The translations under genes were made by a program, and so were the position numbers. A stretch of DNA of 50,860 nt from Gammaproteobacteria bacterium (lineage in GTDB: Bacteria; Pseudomonadota; Gammaproteobacteria; Natronospirales; JAJUFS01), in NCBI GenBank assembly GCA_033720895.1, contig JAWWBS010000007.1, positions 1 through 50,860 on the forward strand, given 5' to 3'. Below are positions 17,672 to 26,800 of this stretch, in pieces. Positions within the stretch are counted from its first letter, which is position 1, and every line of letters starts with the position of its first letter. The notes beneath the pieces are model-generated. The model searched no databases. It was not told the DNA's origin and worked only from the letters and a program-made list of their open reading frames with translations.

Positions 17672-19114
17672 CTATTCCGATTCGTCTTCGGTATTCGGCA
17701 GTCGCTGGAAGCCTTCATCCAGTTCGGCGGCAACATAGGCCGACACCGCGTACACCGCCACGTTCTGGCGCAGGTCTTCCGGGTTCACTTTATCCAGCGT
17801 GTCGTTGTCGGTGTGGTGCAGGTCGAAGTACAGCGTGCCGTCCTGGCGCGGACCGATCACCGGCACGCCAAGTTTCACCATCGGATTGATGTCCGCACCA
17901 CCGTAGGCTTCGTTGTTGCCGCGCTCGATGTCCAGCGGTTCGAGCAGCTGGTGGATGGCAGCAATCTTCGGCAGGTCCGCTTCATCGACACGCGATGACA
18001 GCGACCAGACACGACCCGCGCCAAAGTCCGCTTCCATGGCGATGGCGTGCTGCTTGACGGCATCGCGTTGCTGGTCGCGATACACCTTGGCACCGGTCAG
18101 GCCGAACTCCTCGTTGGCGAACAGCACGACGCGAATGCCACGCCGGGTGTCGCCGCGAATCTCGTCGATCAGCTTGGCTGCCATGGTGACGATGGCAACG
18201 CCTGCGCCATCATCATGCGCGCCCGTGCCTGCGTCCCAGGAATCCAGGTGAGCACCCAGCAGGATGAACTCGTCGGTATCGCCAGGGATTTCACCAATGA
18301 CATTGGCGGACATTTCATTCGGAAGCTGGCGCGCGGACAGGGTGAAGGAGAACATCACGTCCTGGCCGGTGGCCAACTGGCGTTCCAGCAGGTCGGCATC
18401 GGGATTGGACAGGGCGATCGCCGGGATCTTCCTGACGCCATCCTCATACCGCATCATGCCGGTGTGGGCGATGCGGTTGTTGTCGGTGCCCACCGAGCGG
18501 ATGACCACCGCAACGGCGCCCAGCTTCGCTGCCTCGCTGGCACCATCGGATCGCTTCTGGACCGCCGGGCTGTAGCCGGATCCGTCGCGATGACGTTCCA
18601 TGCGGCTGCCGATGTAGACAATCTTGCCACGCACGCGCGATGCGGCCAGCGCCTTGAGTTCATCGAGCGACTCGACGGCGAGAACCGGTGCCGTGATGCC
18701 TTCGTTCGGCGTGCCGATGCTGCCTCCCAGCGCAGTGGCCACGACTTCCTGCGGGTAGGGTGCAAGGATCTCCGCCGCAATATCGCCGCGATCCCAATGC
18801 GGCACTTCGACGGGTTCGGCGCGGACATTGCGGAAGCCCAGTGCCTTCAGGTTCTGCATTGCCCAGGCGACGGCCGCCTTGTCGGCGGCACTGCCCGCCG
18901 GCCGCGGACCCACTTCGGTGGTCAGTGATGCGAGCAGGTCGAATGCCCTCGGATCTCCCAGCGCCTTGTCGCGCAACGCAATGGCGCGCTCGCGCAGATC
19001 GTCCGGCAGCGCGACAGCGCTCGCGTCTGCGCTCCCGGTTTCTGCGGCAGCAGCGGGGAGCTGGGACAGGCTGGCGACGAGCGCCAGCACGGCCAGGGTA
19101 CTCATACGAAGCAT
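17672..19114 (-). CDS. Secreted M28-family zinc metallopeptidase
   Basis: 480 residues with a signal peptide ending ...LPAAAA. It should be a periplasmic or extracellular aminopeptidase or carboxypeptidase of family M28 (co-catalytic two-zinc). A protease-associated (PA) insert spans about 130-260. The metal and catalytic residues are visible: GAHLDSWD (His and following Asp), HDDGAG (bridging Asp), NEEFG (general base and ligand Glu), EADFG (Asp) and LHHTDNDT (His). The start has AAGGAG 6 nt upstream. It lies 36 nt downstream of the cytochrome-FTR1 gene on the same strand and may share its Fur-controlled transcript. It ends with the terminator embedded in dusA. Confidence 0.92.
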   Translation of the reverse strand: MLRMSTLAVLALVASLSQLPAAAAETGSADASAVALPDDLRERAIALRDKALGDPRAFDLLASLTTEVGPRPAGSAADKAAVAWAMQNLKALGFRNVRAEPVEVPHWDRGDIAAEILAPYPQEVVATALGGSIGTPNEGITAPVLAVESLDELKALAASRVRGKIVYIGSRMERHRDGSGYSPAVQKRSDGASEAAKLGAVAVVIRSVGTDNNRIAHTGMMRYEDGVRKIPAIALSNPDADLLERQLATGQDVMFSFTLSARQLPNEMSANVIGEIPGDTDEFILLGAHLDSWDAGTGAHDDGAGVAIVTMAAKLIDEIRGDTRRGIRVVLFANEEFGLTGAKVYRDQQRDAVKQHAIAMEADFGAGRVWSLSSRVDEADLPKIAAIHQLLEPLDIERGNNEAYGGADINPMVKLGVPVIGPRQDGTLYFDLHHTDNDTLDKVNPEDLRQNVAVYAVSAYVAAELDEGFQRLPNTEDESE

Positions 19115-19150
19115 TGCAAACTCCTTGGTGGTGCAGCGTGAGCGCAGGGC

Positions 19151-21052
19151 TCAGGCTGCAGCAGGTTTATCGGTCGAGCGGGCATTGTAGACGATGAAGG
19201 CCACTGCCGCCGCGATCACGGCGAGCTGGAGGCCCAGCGACTGCAAGTTGGGGTAGATGCCCAGCAATTCGATGCGCGGGAAGGATACCGGGTCCACCGG
19301 CAGCATGCCGGCTTCCTGCAGGGCCGCAATGCCCTTGCCGGAGAAGATCACAGCCAGCGCAATCATGATGTAAGCCGTCGCACCGAAGAACTGCCGGAGC
19401 GGCAAGCGCACGCTGAACTTGAGGATGGCCCAGGCGGAAACCAGGATCGAAATCGCACCCGCAACAAAACCACCCAGCACCGGCCCCTGGCCTTCCGTGC
19501 CGACCTGGGCCAGCAAGGCCTGGAAGAACAGCACGGTTTCGAAAACCTCGCGGTAGACCGCGACAAAGGCAATCAGGGCAATGGCCCAGAGCTCGCGATT
19601 GTCCATTGCGGCCTGCAGCTTGGACTGGATGAACTGCTGCCAGCGAGCGGCGTTCAGCTTGGAATGCATCCAGAAACCGACATAAAACAGGATGGCCGCT
19701 GCCAGCAGGGCAGTCAGTCCCTCGGTCACCTCGCGGGTGGCGCCGGAGATGGCCAGCACGTAATTCGACACGATCCAGGTGGCCACGCCGACCATCAGTG
19801 CAGCAATCCAGCCGGCGTGCAGCCAGGCCATGGCCTCCGGGTGCTCGGTCTTGCGCAGGAACGCCGCAATGGCGCCGAGGATCAGGATGGCTTCCAGGCC
19901 TTCACGCAGCAGGATGATGAAAGCGCTCGAGAACGCCACGCTGGCGGAGATTTCTTCCGAGTCGAGCGCATCGCGCGCATTGATCAGCAGTTCACTGGCG
20001 GCATTTGCCGCGGCATTCACTTCGGCAATCGTGGCGCCTGCCTTGATCACCTGTCGCAGGGTCATCATGGCCGCTTCGATGTCCAGCACGAGCTCGGGAT
20101 GGGTAGCACGCAGCGAGGGCTCGGCCAGCTCGAAGCCTTCAAGGTAGGCCTGCACCGCCATGTCGTAGGCCGCCGCGCCGTCGCCCTGCGCATACAGCGA
20201 ACTGGCCTTGTCGACCGAGGCGATCGCAATGGTCATCGGGCTGCGATCCGAGTCGGCCAGCAGTCCGGGGTTGGTGCGCAGGTAGGCATGCAGGTCGGCT
20301 TGCAGGCTCGAACGCTCGGCGACCTCGGCCAGGCGAGTGGCCGTCAGGCCGGCGAGGTCGGGTTGCTGTTCGGCTGGCAGGGTATCGAAGGCAGCTGCTC
20401 CCTTGGCCAGGGTGTCCGGCGAGACATGCATTCCGCCTACGTAAAAGGCCAGCGCCCAGCGCTGGCTGTCGCTCAGCTGCGGGAAGGCCGGCATGCTGGT
20501 GCCGTCGACGCCGAGGCTGATGGTGTTGTAAAGACCGTAGAGCGTGCGCTGTGCGGCACGCTCGCTATCGTGGAAATTGGTTGGCTCCGGCTCCATGCCG
20601 GGAGCAGCCGGCCCGTCGCCCATGCCGTTGGCACCGTGGCAGGCCGCGCAATTCTGCGCATAGAGCGCGTCGGCGCCAGCCAGTTGCGGCACGCGGCGTG
20701 GCGCGGCATCCAGCAGGCCACTGGCGAGCAGCACGCTGCGCATCTCGGCCGTGGTCTCGTTGATGGCCGCGGGTTCGGCCTTCGCTTCGATCTGCTCGAC
20801 CAGGGTGGCGGCGGCCGGTTGCAGGGCCTCCCGGGTGTCGCCCTTTGCCAGTGCTTCGACCTCGGCCTTGATCAGCTGGCTGAACTCCAGCATTTCGAGG
20901 TATTCGGCCTCGCTGATGACCTCGCCATTGGCGACGGCGACGGGATAGTCCACACCGACATAATCCACCAGCTGTGCCAGCTTGGCCGGGTCGGCGACGG
21001 CGGGTAGAGACAGGGACAGGGCAAACAGGGCGGTCAGGCATCTGGCCAGCAT
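19151..21052 (-). CDS. Cytochrome c-FTR1 fusion iron permease
   Basis: 633 residues with a signal peptide (...LSLPAVA). The N-terminal half is periplasmic, with one c-type haem site CAACH (135-139) and a possible distal Met in TSMPAFPQL. The C-terminal half (about 370-625) is an FTR1 permease with about seven membrane helices. The first iron motif is intact, REGLE (about residue 380); the second is REVFE (about 500), a variant of RExxE. The arrangement suggests coupled oxidation and import of ferrous iron, as proposed for cytochrome c-FTR1 proteins. The ATG (21052) follows GAGG at 9 nt; a TTG one codon earlier is possible. A Fur box lies 57 nt upstream. Confidence 0.92.
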   Translation of the reverse strand: MLARCLTALFALSLSLPAVADPAKLAQLVDYVGVDYPVAVANGEVISEAEYLEMLEFSQLIKAEVEALAKGDTREALQPAAATLVEQIEAKAEPAAINETTAEMRSVLLASGLLDAAPRRVPQLAGADALYAQNCAACHGANGMGDGPAAPGMEPEPTNFHDSERAAQRTLYGLYNTISLGVDGTSMPAFPQLSDSQRWALAFYVGGMHVSPDTLAKGAAAFDTLPAEQQPDLAGLTATRLAEVAERSSLQADLHAYLRTNPGLLADSDRSPMTIAIASVDKASSLYAQGDGAAAYDMAVQAYLEGFELAEPSLRATHPELVLDIEAAMMTLRQVIKAGATIAEVNAAANAASELLINARDALDSEEISASVAFSSAFIILLREGLEAILILGAIAAFLRKTEHPEAMAWLHAGWIAALMVGVATWIVSNYVLAISGATREVTEGLTALLAAAILFYVGFWMHSKLNAARWQQFIQSKLQAAMDNRELWAIALIAFVAVYREVFETVLFFQALLAQVGTEGQGPVLGGFVAGAISILVSAWAILKFSVRLPLRQFFGATAYIMIALAVIFSGKGIAALQEAGMLPVDPVSFPRIELLGIYPNLQSLGLQLAVIAAAVAFIVYNARSTDKPAAA

Positions 21053-21108
21053 CAAGCATTCCTCTTCGAAACAAGGGGTAAAGTCAGGATCCTAAGATTG
21101 GTAATTGT

Positions 21109-21129
21109 AAATGGTAATTATTCGCATTT
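21109..21129. promoter_or_regulatory. Fur box
   Basis: On the minus strand the site reads AAATGCGAATAATTACCATT followed by T. It differs at two of 21 positions from the Fur-type string AAATGAGAATAATTATCATT+T, and contains the 7-1-7 form TGCGAAT-A-ATTACCA. It lies 57 nt upstream of the FTR1-fusion start, where iron repression is expected, and ~100 nt upstream of the divergent methyltransferase. Confidence 0.75.
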
Positions 21130-21230
21130 ACAAGCTGAAGCTGCCCTTGCGGTGAGTGCAATCCTTGCTCGTGCTTGCGGCCCGCATTCGCTAGAATGCC
21201 GGGCTTTAAGAGGGGAGGTCAGCAAGGCAT

Positions 21231-22064
21231 ATGAGCAAGGGAAGCAGCGCGGCGAAGGGCGCCCAGCGACAGACCATGGCGGACAAGGCGGACATCTATG
21301 CCTTGTACGAGGACGCCGTCCAGGACGCGCCAGCGGAAATGGAGTTCATCGACGAGACCTTCGAGGAGCTGCGTGGCCGCAAGGCCGAGGGCCTGCGTGA
21401 GGATTTCTGCGGTTCCGCCTGGGCAGCCTGCGAGTGGGTGAAGCTCGACCACGGCAAGCGCGCCGTCGGCGTGGATCTCGACCAAGAGGTGCTCGAGTGG
21501 GGGCGCCAGCGCCACTATGCCAAGCTTTCCGCCGACGAACAGCGGCGCATCCAGCTGATCCATGGTGACGTGCTGGCAACGCCTACGGAGCCCGTGGACG
21601 TCACGGTAGCGATGAATTTCAGCTACTGGATTTTCAAGACCCGTGAGCAGCTCCGGAAATACTACGAGACCGTTCGGGAAGGCTTGAGCGAGGATGGCAT
21701 CTTCGTCATGGATTGCTTCGGCGGCTACGAAGCCTTCCAGGACGAGTACAAGGAAAATCGCGATTGCGGCAAGTTCACCTATGTCTGGGAACAGGATCGC
21801 TACGATCCGGTTTCGGGCGATTACACCTGCCACATCAGCTTCCGCTTTCCGGACAAATCCCGCCTGGATCGCGCATTTACCTACGAATGGCGTCTCTGGA
21901 CCCTGCCGGAAATCCAGGAGCTGCTGCGCGAGGCCGGATTCTCGAAAGTCACGGTCTGGTGGCAAGGCACCGATGAAGATGGCGACGGGGACGGGGAATT
22001 CGAGCCGGTCGAGGCAGGCGAGGCGGACCCCGCATGGATTACCTACCTGGTGGCCGAGCGCTAG
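21231..22064 (+). CDS. Class I SAM-dependent methyltransferase
   Basis: 277 residues, cytoplasmic. The Rossmann-type motifs are REDFCGSAWAACEW (motif I variant; the usual E/DxGxGxG is replaced by DFCGSA), AVGVDLDQE (motif II, acidic end of strand 2), HGDVL, and VAMNFSYWIF (motif IV region). The C-terminal part has an acidic DEDGDGDGEFE loop. The start follows GGGGAGG/AAGG purine runs. The substrate is unknown. It is divergent from the Fur-controlled iron permease and may be affected by the same operator, though nothing else ties it to iron. Confidence 0.85.
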   Translation: MSKGSSAAKGAQRQTMADKADIYALYEDAVQDAPAEMEFIDETFEELRGRKAEGLREDFCGSAWAACEWVKLDHGKRAVGVDLDQEVLEWGRQRHYAKLSADEQRRIQLIHGDVLATPTEPVDVTVAMNFSYWIFKTREQLRKYYETVREGLSEDGIFVMDCFGGYEAFQDEYKENRDCGKFTYVWEQDRYDPVSGDYTCHISFRFPDKSRLDRAFTYEWRLWTLPEIQELLREAGFSKVTVWWQGTDEDGDGDGEFEPVEAGEADPAWITYLVAER

Positions 22065-22140
22065 TCAGGGTGCGGCTCGGGGCCCCGAACAGGGCTCCGG
22101 GAATTATGGTGAAAGAGACGGGCTCTGGCCCCGGATTTCG

Positions 22141-22149
22141 TGCTATAAC
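22141..22149 (+). promoter_or_regulatory. Extended -10 element before the cyclase-FHA gene
   Basis: TGCTATAAC is a TG-n-TATAAC extended -10 box without a recognisable -35. It lies ~84 nt before the start codon. Confidence 0.45.
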
Positions 22150-22232
22150 TTACGAAACCGCGGAGCCGGACAAGACAATAAATCCGGGCGATGGGGATTG
22201 TCGCCCACCGGCGGGAGAAGGGTACCAGGAGC

Positions 22233-23129
22233 ATGGTCAACGAAACGCAGCTGACGATACTGTTTGCCGACGTTTGCGGAAGCACGAAACTCTACGACAC
22301 GATTGGGGACGTCAAGGCACGTGAAACCATCGCGCGCTGTGTTTCCATCATGACGGCGGCCACCGAAAGGAACAAGGGTACGTTGATCAAGACCATTGGC
22401 GATGAAGTCATGGTCACTTTCCCGACGGCCGATGATGCCTGCACGGCAGCTTCGGAGATGCAGGAAGAGATCACCGAGAATCTTGTGGTCGATGGTCGCA
22501 ATATCGAAATCCGCATCGGTTTTCATCATGGTCCTGCCTTGCTCGACAAGGGCGACGTGTTCGGCGATGCCGTCAACGTGGCAGCTCGAATGGCTGGACA
22601 GGCCAAGGCCGGCCAGATCATCACCACCTCGAGTTCCGTCAAGGAATTCGGCCCGCTGTGGGAAGATGCGGTGCGGCAGATCGACAGAGCCGTGGTCAAG
22701 GGCAAGAAGGACGAGATCGATCTCTACGAAGTCCTCTGGCAGCGCGAGGACGTCACGCGCATGGCTTCAGTCGGTTTCGGATCATCGACCACGGAATTGC
22801 GCGGGCGCCTGATGCTCGAATACAAGGGCAACAGTATCGAGGTCGGCGAGGATCGTCCGACTGTCGTCATGGGTCGTGCCGACCAGAGCGACCTGGTGGT
22901 CAAGCACAACCTGGTCAGCCGCATGCACGCCAGAATCGAATTCCGCAAAGGCAATTTTTTCCTGACCGACCAGAGCATCAACGGCACCTTTGTGCACATC
23001 GATGGTGGTGAGGATCGTTTCGTACGCCGCGACAACGTCCAGTTGACCGGTACCGGTGTGATCGGGCTGGGGCAGGCGCTGGACGACAAGGAGCCGGAAG
23101 CCATCCTGTTCAAGTACGAAGCGGGCTGA
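22233..23129 (+). CDS. Class III adenylate cyclase with C-terminal FHA domain
   Basis: 298 residues, soluble. Residues ~5-170 form a class III nucleotidyl cyclase domain with the metal-binding Asp13 (LFADVCGST) and Asp57 (KTIGDEVM), Lys53, and GDAVNVAARM giving Asp112, Asn115 and Arg119; Lys plus Asp suggests ATP as substrate and an active enzyme. Residues ~195-290 are an FHA domain, a phosphothreonine reader, with MGR (G214-R215), S229-R-x-H232 and N250-G. The start MVNETQL (22233) is preferred over 22191 because it begins just before the first cyclase strand and follows AGGAG. It converges with the kinase/phosphatase operon, whose products could supply its phospho-Thr ligand. Confidence 0.9.
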   Translation: MVNETQLTILFADVCGSTKLYDTIGDVKARETIARCVSIMTAATERNKGTLIKTIGDEVMVTFPTADDACTAASEMQEEITENLVVDGRNIEIRIGFHHGPALLDKGDVFGDAVNVAARMAGQAKAGQIITTSSSVKEFGPLWEDAVRQIDRAVVKGKKDEIDLYEVLWQREDVTRMASVGFGSSTTELRGRLMLEYKGNSIEVGEDRPTVVMGRADQSDLVVKHNLVSRMHARIEFRKGNFFLTDQSINGTFVHIDGGEDRFVRRDNVQLTGTGVIGLGQALDDKEPEAILFKYEAG

Positions 23130-23166
23130 TTTGCCGGCGCGGATGAACCGGCAGGTGACGTGATTG

Positions 23167-23193
23167 AAAAAGGCCTCCCAGGAGGCCTTTTTT
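23167..23193. terminator. Bidirectional intrinsic terminator
   Basis: A5-GGCCTCC-CA-GGAGGCC-T6 forms a compact hairpin with A and T tracts on both sides. It serves the cyclase-FHA gene (plus) and the kinase operon (minus), which converge here. Confidence 0.88.
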
Positions 23194-23216
23194 GATGGTC
23201 GTCGGCAGGGCCCGAA

Positions 23217-23777
23217 TCAGCTGCCTGGCATGAAATCCATTCGCTCGGCAAACACGCGCAGGCGAGCTGCCTGCATCAGTCCTTCGGGCGTACCCAGTGC
23301 TTCGTATTCCTTGATACGAGATTCGGCTTGCGATTTCAGGCGCCGGTACCAGAGGCTCTGGCGAGCCGTCTCGCGCTCGAACCCGGTAAGTTCCTGCCAG
23401 TTCGACTCCAGGTTTTCCAGGGTCGGTTCGTCCCATCGATCCGCCTCGACGAACCCCCGCAGCAGCTCGACGCCGGGCTGCTCCTTGATCACGATTTCCG
23501 CGGGCTCCTCTGCTGGCTGGCTGGTGAGCTGGATGAGCAGCGATATCGCCAGCATCGCTATCAGCAGCACACCCACCGACAGCATGATCAGCTTGCGCCG
23601 ATCGACCTTGGGAGTGGCTTGCGGACGATTGGTCGGGCGAATGTCGCGATACTTGATGGATACATCGCCGTTCACGATGGCATCGATCAATTTCCCTCGC
23701 TCGCGACGATAGTCTTCCTCCGGCATCCCGCCGGAAGCAAACTTTCGCGTCAGATCGCGTAGCTGCGAAACCTTCAT
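23217..23777 (-). CDS. SHOCT-like single-pass membrane protein, last gene of the kinase operon
   Basis: 186 residues. The start MKVSQLRDL (23777) has a GGAG-type site upstream; a frame from 23828 would overlap the kinase stop. Residues ~5-38 (LTRKFASGGMPEEDYRRERGKLID) resemble a SHOCT short helical motif. A basic stretch (VDRRK) leads into one membrane helix (about 62-84), so the N-terminus is probably cytoplasmic and the helical C-terminal 100 residues periplasmic. It starts 31 nt after the kinase stop and is surely co-transcribed. Its topology mirrors that of the kinase (cytoplasmic N, periplasmic C), which suggests a partner, but no function is known. Confidence 0.82.
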   Translation of the reverse strand: MKVSQLRDLTRKFASGGMPEEDYRRERGKLIDAIVNGDVSIKYRDIRPTNRPQATPKVDRRKLIMLSVGVLLIAMLAISLLIQLTSQPAEEPAEIVIKEQPGVELLRGFVEADRWDEPTLENLESNWQELTGFERETARQSLWYRRLKSQAESRIKEYEALGTPEGLMQAARLRVFAERMDFMPGS

Positions 23778-23808
23778 CGTGACTGCTCCGTCCTTGTATT
23801 CCCTGGCC

Positions 23809-26800
23809 TCAGTCCGTCTCTCGCGCAACCCGGAAGCCGGTGATCTCGCTGGCCTGGCCGGAGAAGTTGCGACTCAAGCCGATGTCACAGGTCGACAGGT
23901 TGTCCTGGAACGCACCGCCGCGAGCCGCATGCCCACCGCCGTCACGCACCACTTCCTGTACGTTGCCGACGTAGTTCATCAGGCCCCACGGATTTGCACG
24001 CCCGGACTTGATCTCGAGCATCGTCAGACCCTTGAGGATCTGCCCGCCCTGGGTAACACGGCAGTTGAAGTTGGTCACTGCCTTCGGGTTGGTTGCAGTG
24101 GCCGCATAGCTCCACTCGGCCGCGGTCGGCAGGCGATACTGCTTGCCGGTCGTCTGGGTCAGCCAGTTGACGTAACCCTGCATGACGCTGAGCGAAATGT
24201 TGGTAGCCGGCATGCCGGTATCCGAGTTGACCGGGCAATTGCTGCTGGCCCTGCAATAGGCGTTCAGGTCGCCGTTCGAAATCTCGTACTTGCCGATGGC
24301 GAAGGGCTTGCTGATGCCGCCGCCTGCAGGTACGACAACCAGCTCCGGACCACGCGTGCTGCCGCTCAGGATATCGAAGCAGACAGCGCGACCGGAGCGG
24401 CCGAAGCCGGCCAGGCTTGCGGTGCAGGGCCGCGAGCCATCGGCACTGCGGGTCGGCGCGCGGGTGGTCGTGAAGTTCTTGGCGAGCTCGTCCTTGTACT
24501 TAGGATTGTCGGTCCAGAAGCTCAGTGCAGCATCGAGGTAACGCTTGGCTTCCGTTTTCTGGCCACGCGCCATCAGCTGCTGGTAGCTCGAGTAGTAGAC
24601 ATTGGCCTGGTCCTGGCGCTCGCCGAGTTCTCTCGCAAATTCGGCGACCTGCTGGTTGCCTGGCTCTTCACGACGCGCCGTGGCGAGAATGTTCTCCGCC
24701 TCGGTGAGCTGCTTGCGCTCCATGGCCTGGCGGGCCGACGGGACGTACTTGGAGGGACGGGGCGGGGCCTTGAGGCTCAGACCGTCAATGACGCGCGTTC
24801 CGGGGAACAGGCGCTTGGCGGCATCCCACAGGTCGTTGGCCGCAGTCACGTCAGAGGCTTCCAGTCGCTTGATGCGATCGGCCAGCTGGCGCATGGCTTC
24901 GTTCTGGATGGCGGTAGCGTCATCCGGGAACAGGCCACGAACTTCACGCAGCAGCGGCGGCAGGTTGCCGATGGTGCCGGTCGTAGCCTGGGCTGCGCCC
25001 TTGATCAGCTGCTCGCGCTTGGCGAGGTTCTCGTAGTCCGAGAGGGCCTTCTCGAGGCCCTGCATGCCCGGCACGTATTCCAGGCCACGCTGCGCGAACT
25101 GCACGGCGTTGGCGAATTCCTCGCGCTCCGCCTGGGCTGTAGCCAGTCGCAGGAAGCTGTCGGCAATCATCTGCGGGCCGGTCGTGGTGATGAACTCGTC
25201 ATCGACGGGCAATTCCTGCTTCAGCTGCTCGAAGGTATTGATGGCCGCATTGATGTCGTTGGCATTCGTCTGTGCGACCAGGCTGTTCTTGGCCGCGTTG
25301 ATCTGTGCAAGGCGGATGCGTTCGGCCTGGCGGCGGTCGAAGTCGGCCTTGGCAGCAGCCAGCTTCTCTGCCTCGGCATCGAATACAGGCAGGCCCGGGT
25401 TGAAGGCGCGGGCGGCCTGCAGGCTGCGGGTAGCGGCATCAAAGCGTTCGGCTTCGACCAGCTGGCGGGCATTGTCGACATAGGAATCGACGATGCGCGT
25501 CTGCATCTGGTCGAACCAGGTGTTGCCCGGGCGCAGCAAACTGATGGTTTCCTTGAAATTGCGAAGCAGTTCATCGGACCACTCGTTGTTGTACTGCGGC
25601 GAGGCCAGCAACCTGTTCATGGCCTGCTGGCGCTCGTCCAGGGCCGCCAGCACTTCGCCGAGGTTCTCGGGCTGGTAGCCGGCGTTCACTTCCGCACGGG
25701 ACAGGGTATTGCGCATGTCCAGCAGTTCAGGCACGGAGAACATGGTCGCGAAGGTGCGCAAGAGGCCTTCGGCCTGGCGCCATTCGCTCGCTGCGATTGC
25801 CTGCTGCAGGCTGCTGCTGACCGAGCTGCGCAGCGGCGTGACGATTTCCTTCAACAGTGCGTCATCCGGGCGAAGTTCCTCGAGACGACGGAGGTCGTCG
25901 ACGACCGTGGCGTAATCAGCCACCGTCTTGAGATCGCCCTTGGCTGCGTTGAGGCGATCCTTGATCTCGGCGACCAGTCGCGCATCGGCCTGGCGCTGCA
26001 GTTCGCGTGTCACCTGGTCATCCAGGTTGAGCAAGGAAGCATCCGTCGCCGAGTAGTCGAGACCGGCGGTCAGGTATTCCTTGGCGCGCTGCCATTCGCC
26101 GTCGGCGATGGCCTGCTCTGCCAGGGTGGCATAACGTTGCGAAAGACGGGCGTCTTCGAGCAGCGGGTTGCCGGGATCGGCCTGGCGCAGCTTGGCGAGC
26201 AGGTCGGTAATGTCATCCTCGCCCTCGATCGGCATGAGCCGGTCTTCTGCCAGGTAGTTGTCGAAATCGGTGGTCAGTTCCGAGATCAGGCCGTTCCGGC
26301 GGCTGATGATGTCGGACTCGATGCTCAACAGGGCGGCCGAGTCCTCGTAGTACTGCTTGGCTTCCTGGATGACGGCAAGCGCCTGCGGGAAATCGTACTT
26401 GTCCTGGGTTTCGTCGATCGCCGCTTCGGCGCGTTGCTCGAAGTACTCGAAAATCGTTTCACGACCGATGTCGAGCAGGTTCTGGTCGGCACGTTCGCTC
26501 AGCTCGTCGCTCTTGATCAGCTCCAGCACTTCCGGCACCTGGCGCTGTCCGGCGTCGAGCTCGGCAATGATGTTGTTGACTTGCTTGTCTTCGATGAATT
26601 CGACAACCGGCTTGTAGGCCAGCACGCCGATCAGCAACGAGAAACCGATGCTGGCAGCGGCAATCTGCAGCGTGTAGCTCTTCTTGAAGCGAACGCCATC
26701 CCAGAACTCCTCGACGGAGCTCGTGCGATCGGCACGCTTGAAGGCAAGGGCCTTCATCAACGCCTTGTTCTGTCGCTTGGTGAAGCCGGGCTTGTTGATC

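Noticed and set aside
21192-21197. TAGAAT as -10 box of the methyltransferase promoter
   Set aside because: The hexamer is good, but no -35 lies at 16-18 nt and there is no TG extension, so I left it out.
23809-24351. Diversity-generating retroelement variable region in the kinase's C-lectin-like domain
   Set aside because: FGE/C-lectin folds are common DGR targets, but no reverse transcriptase or template repeat is visible nearby.
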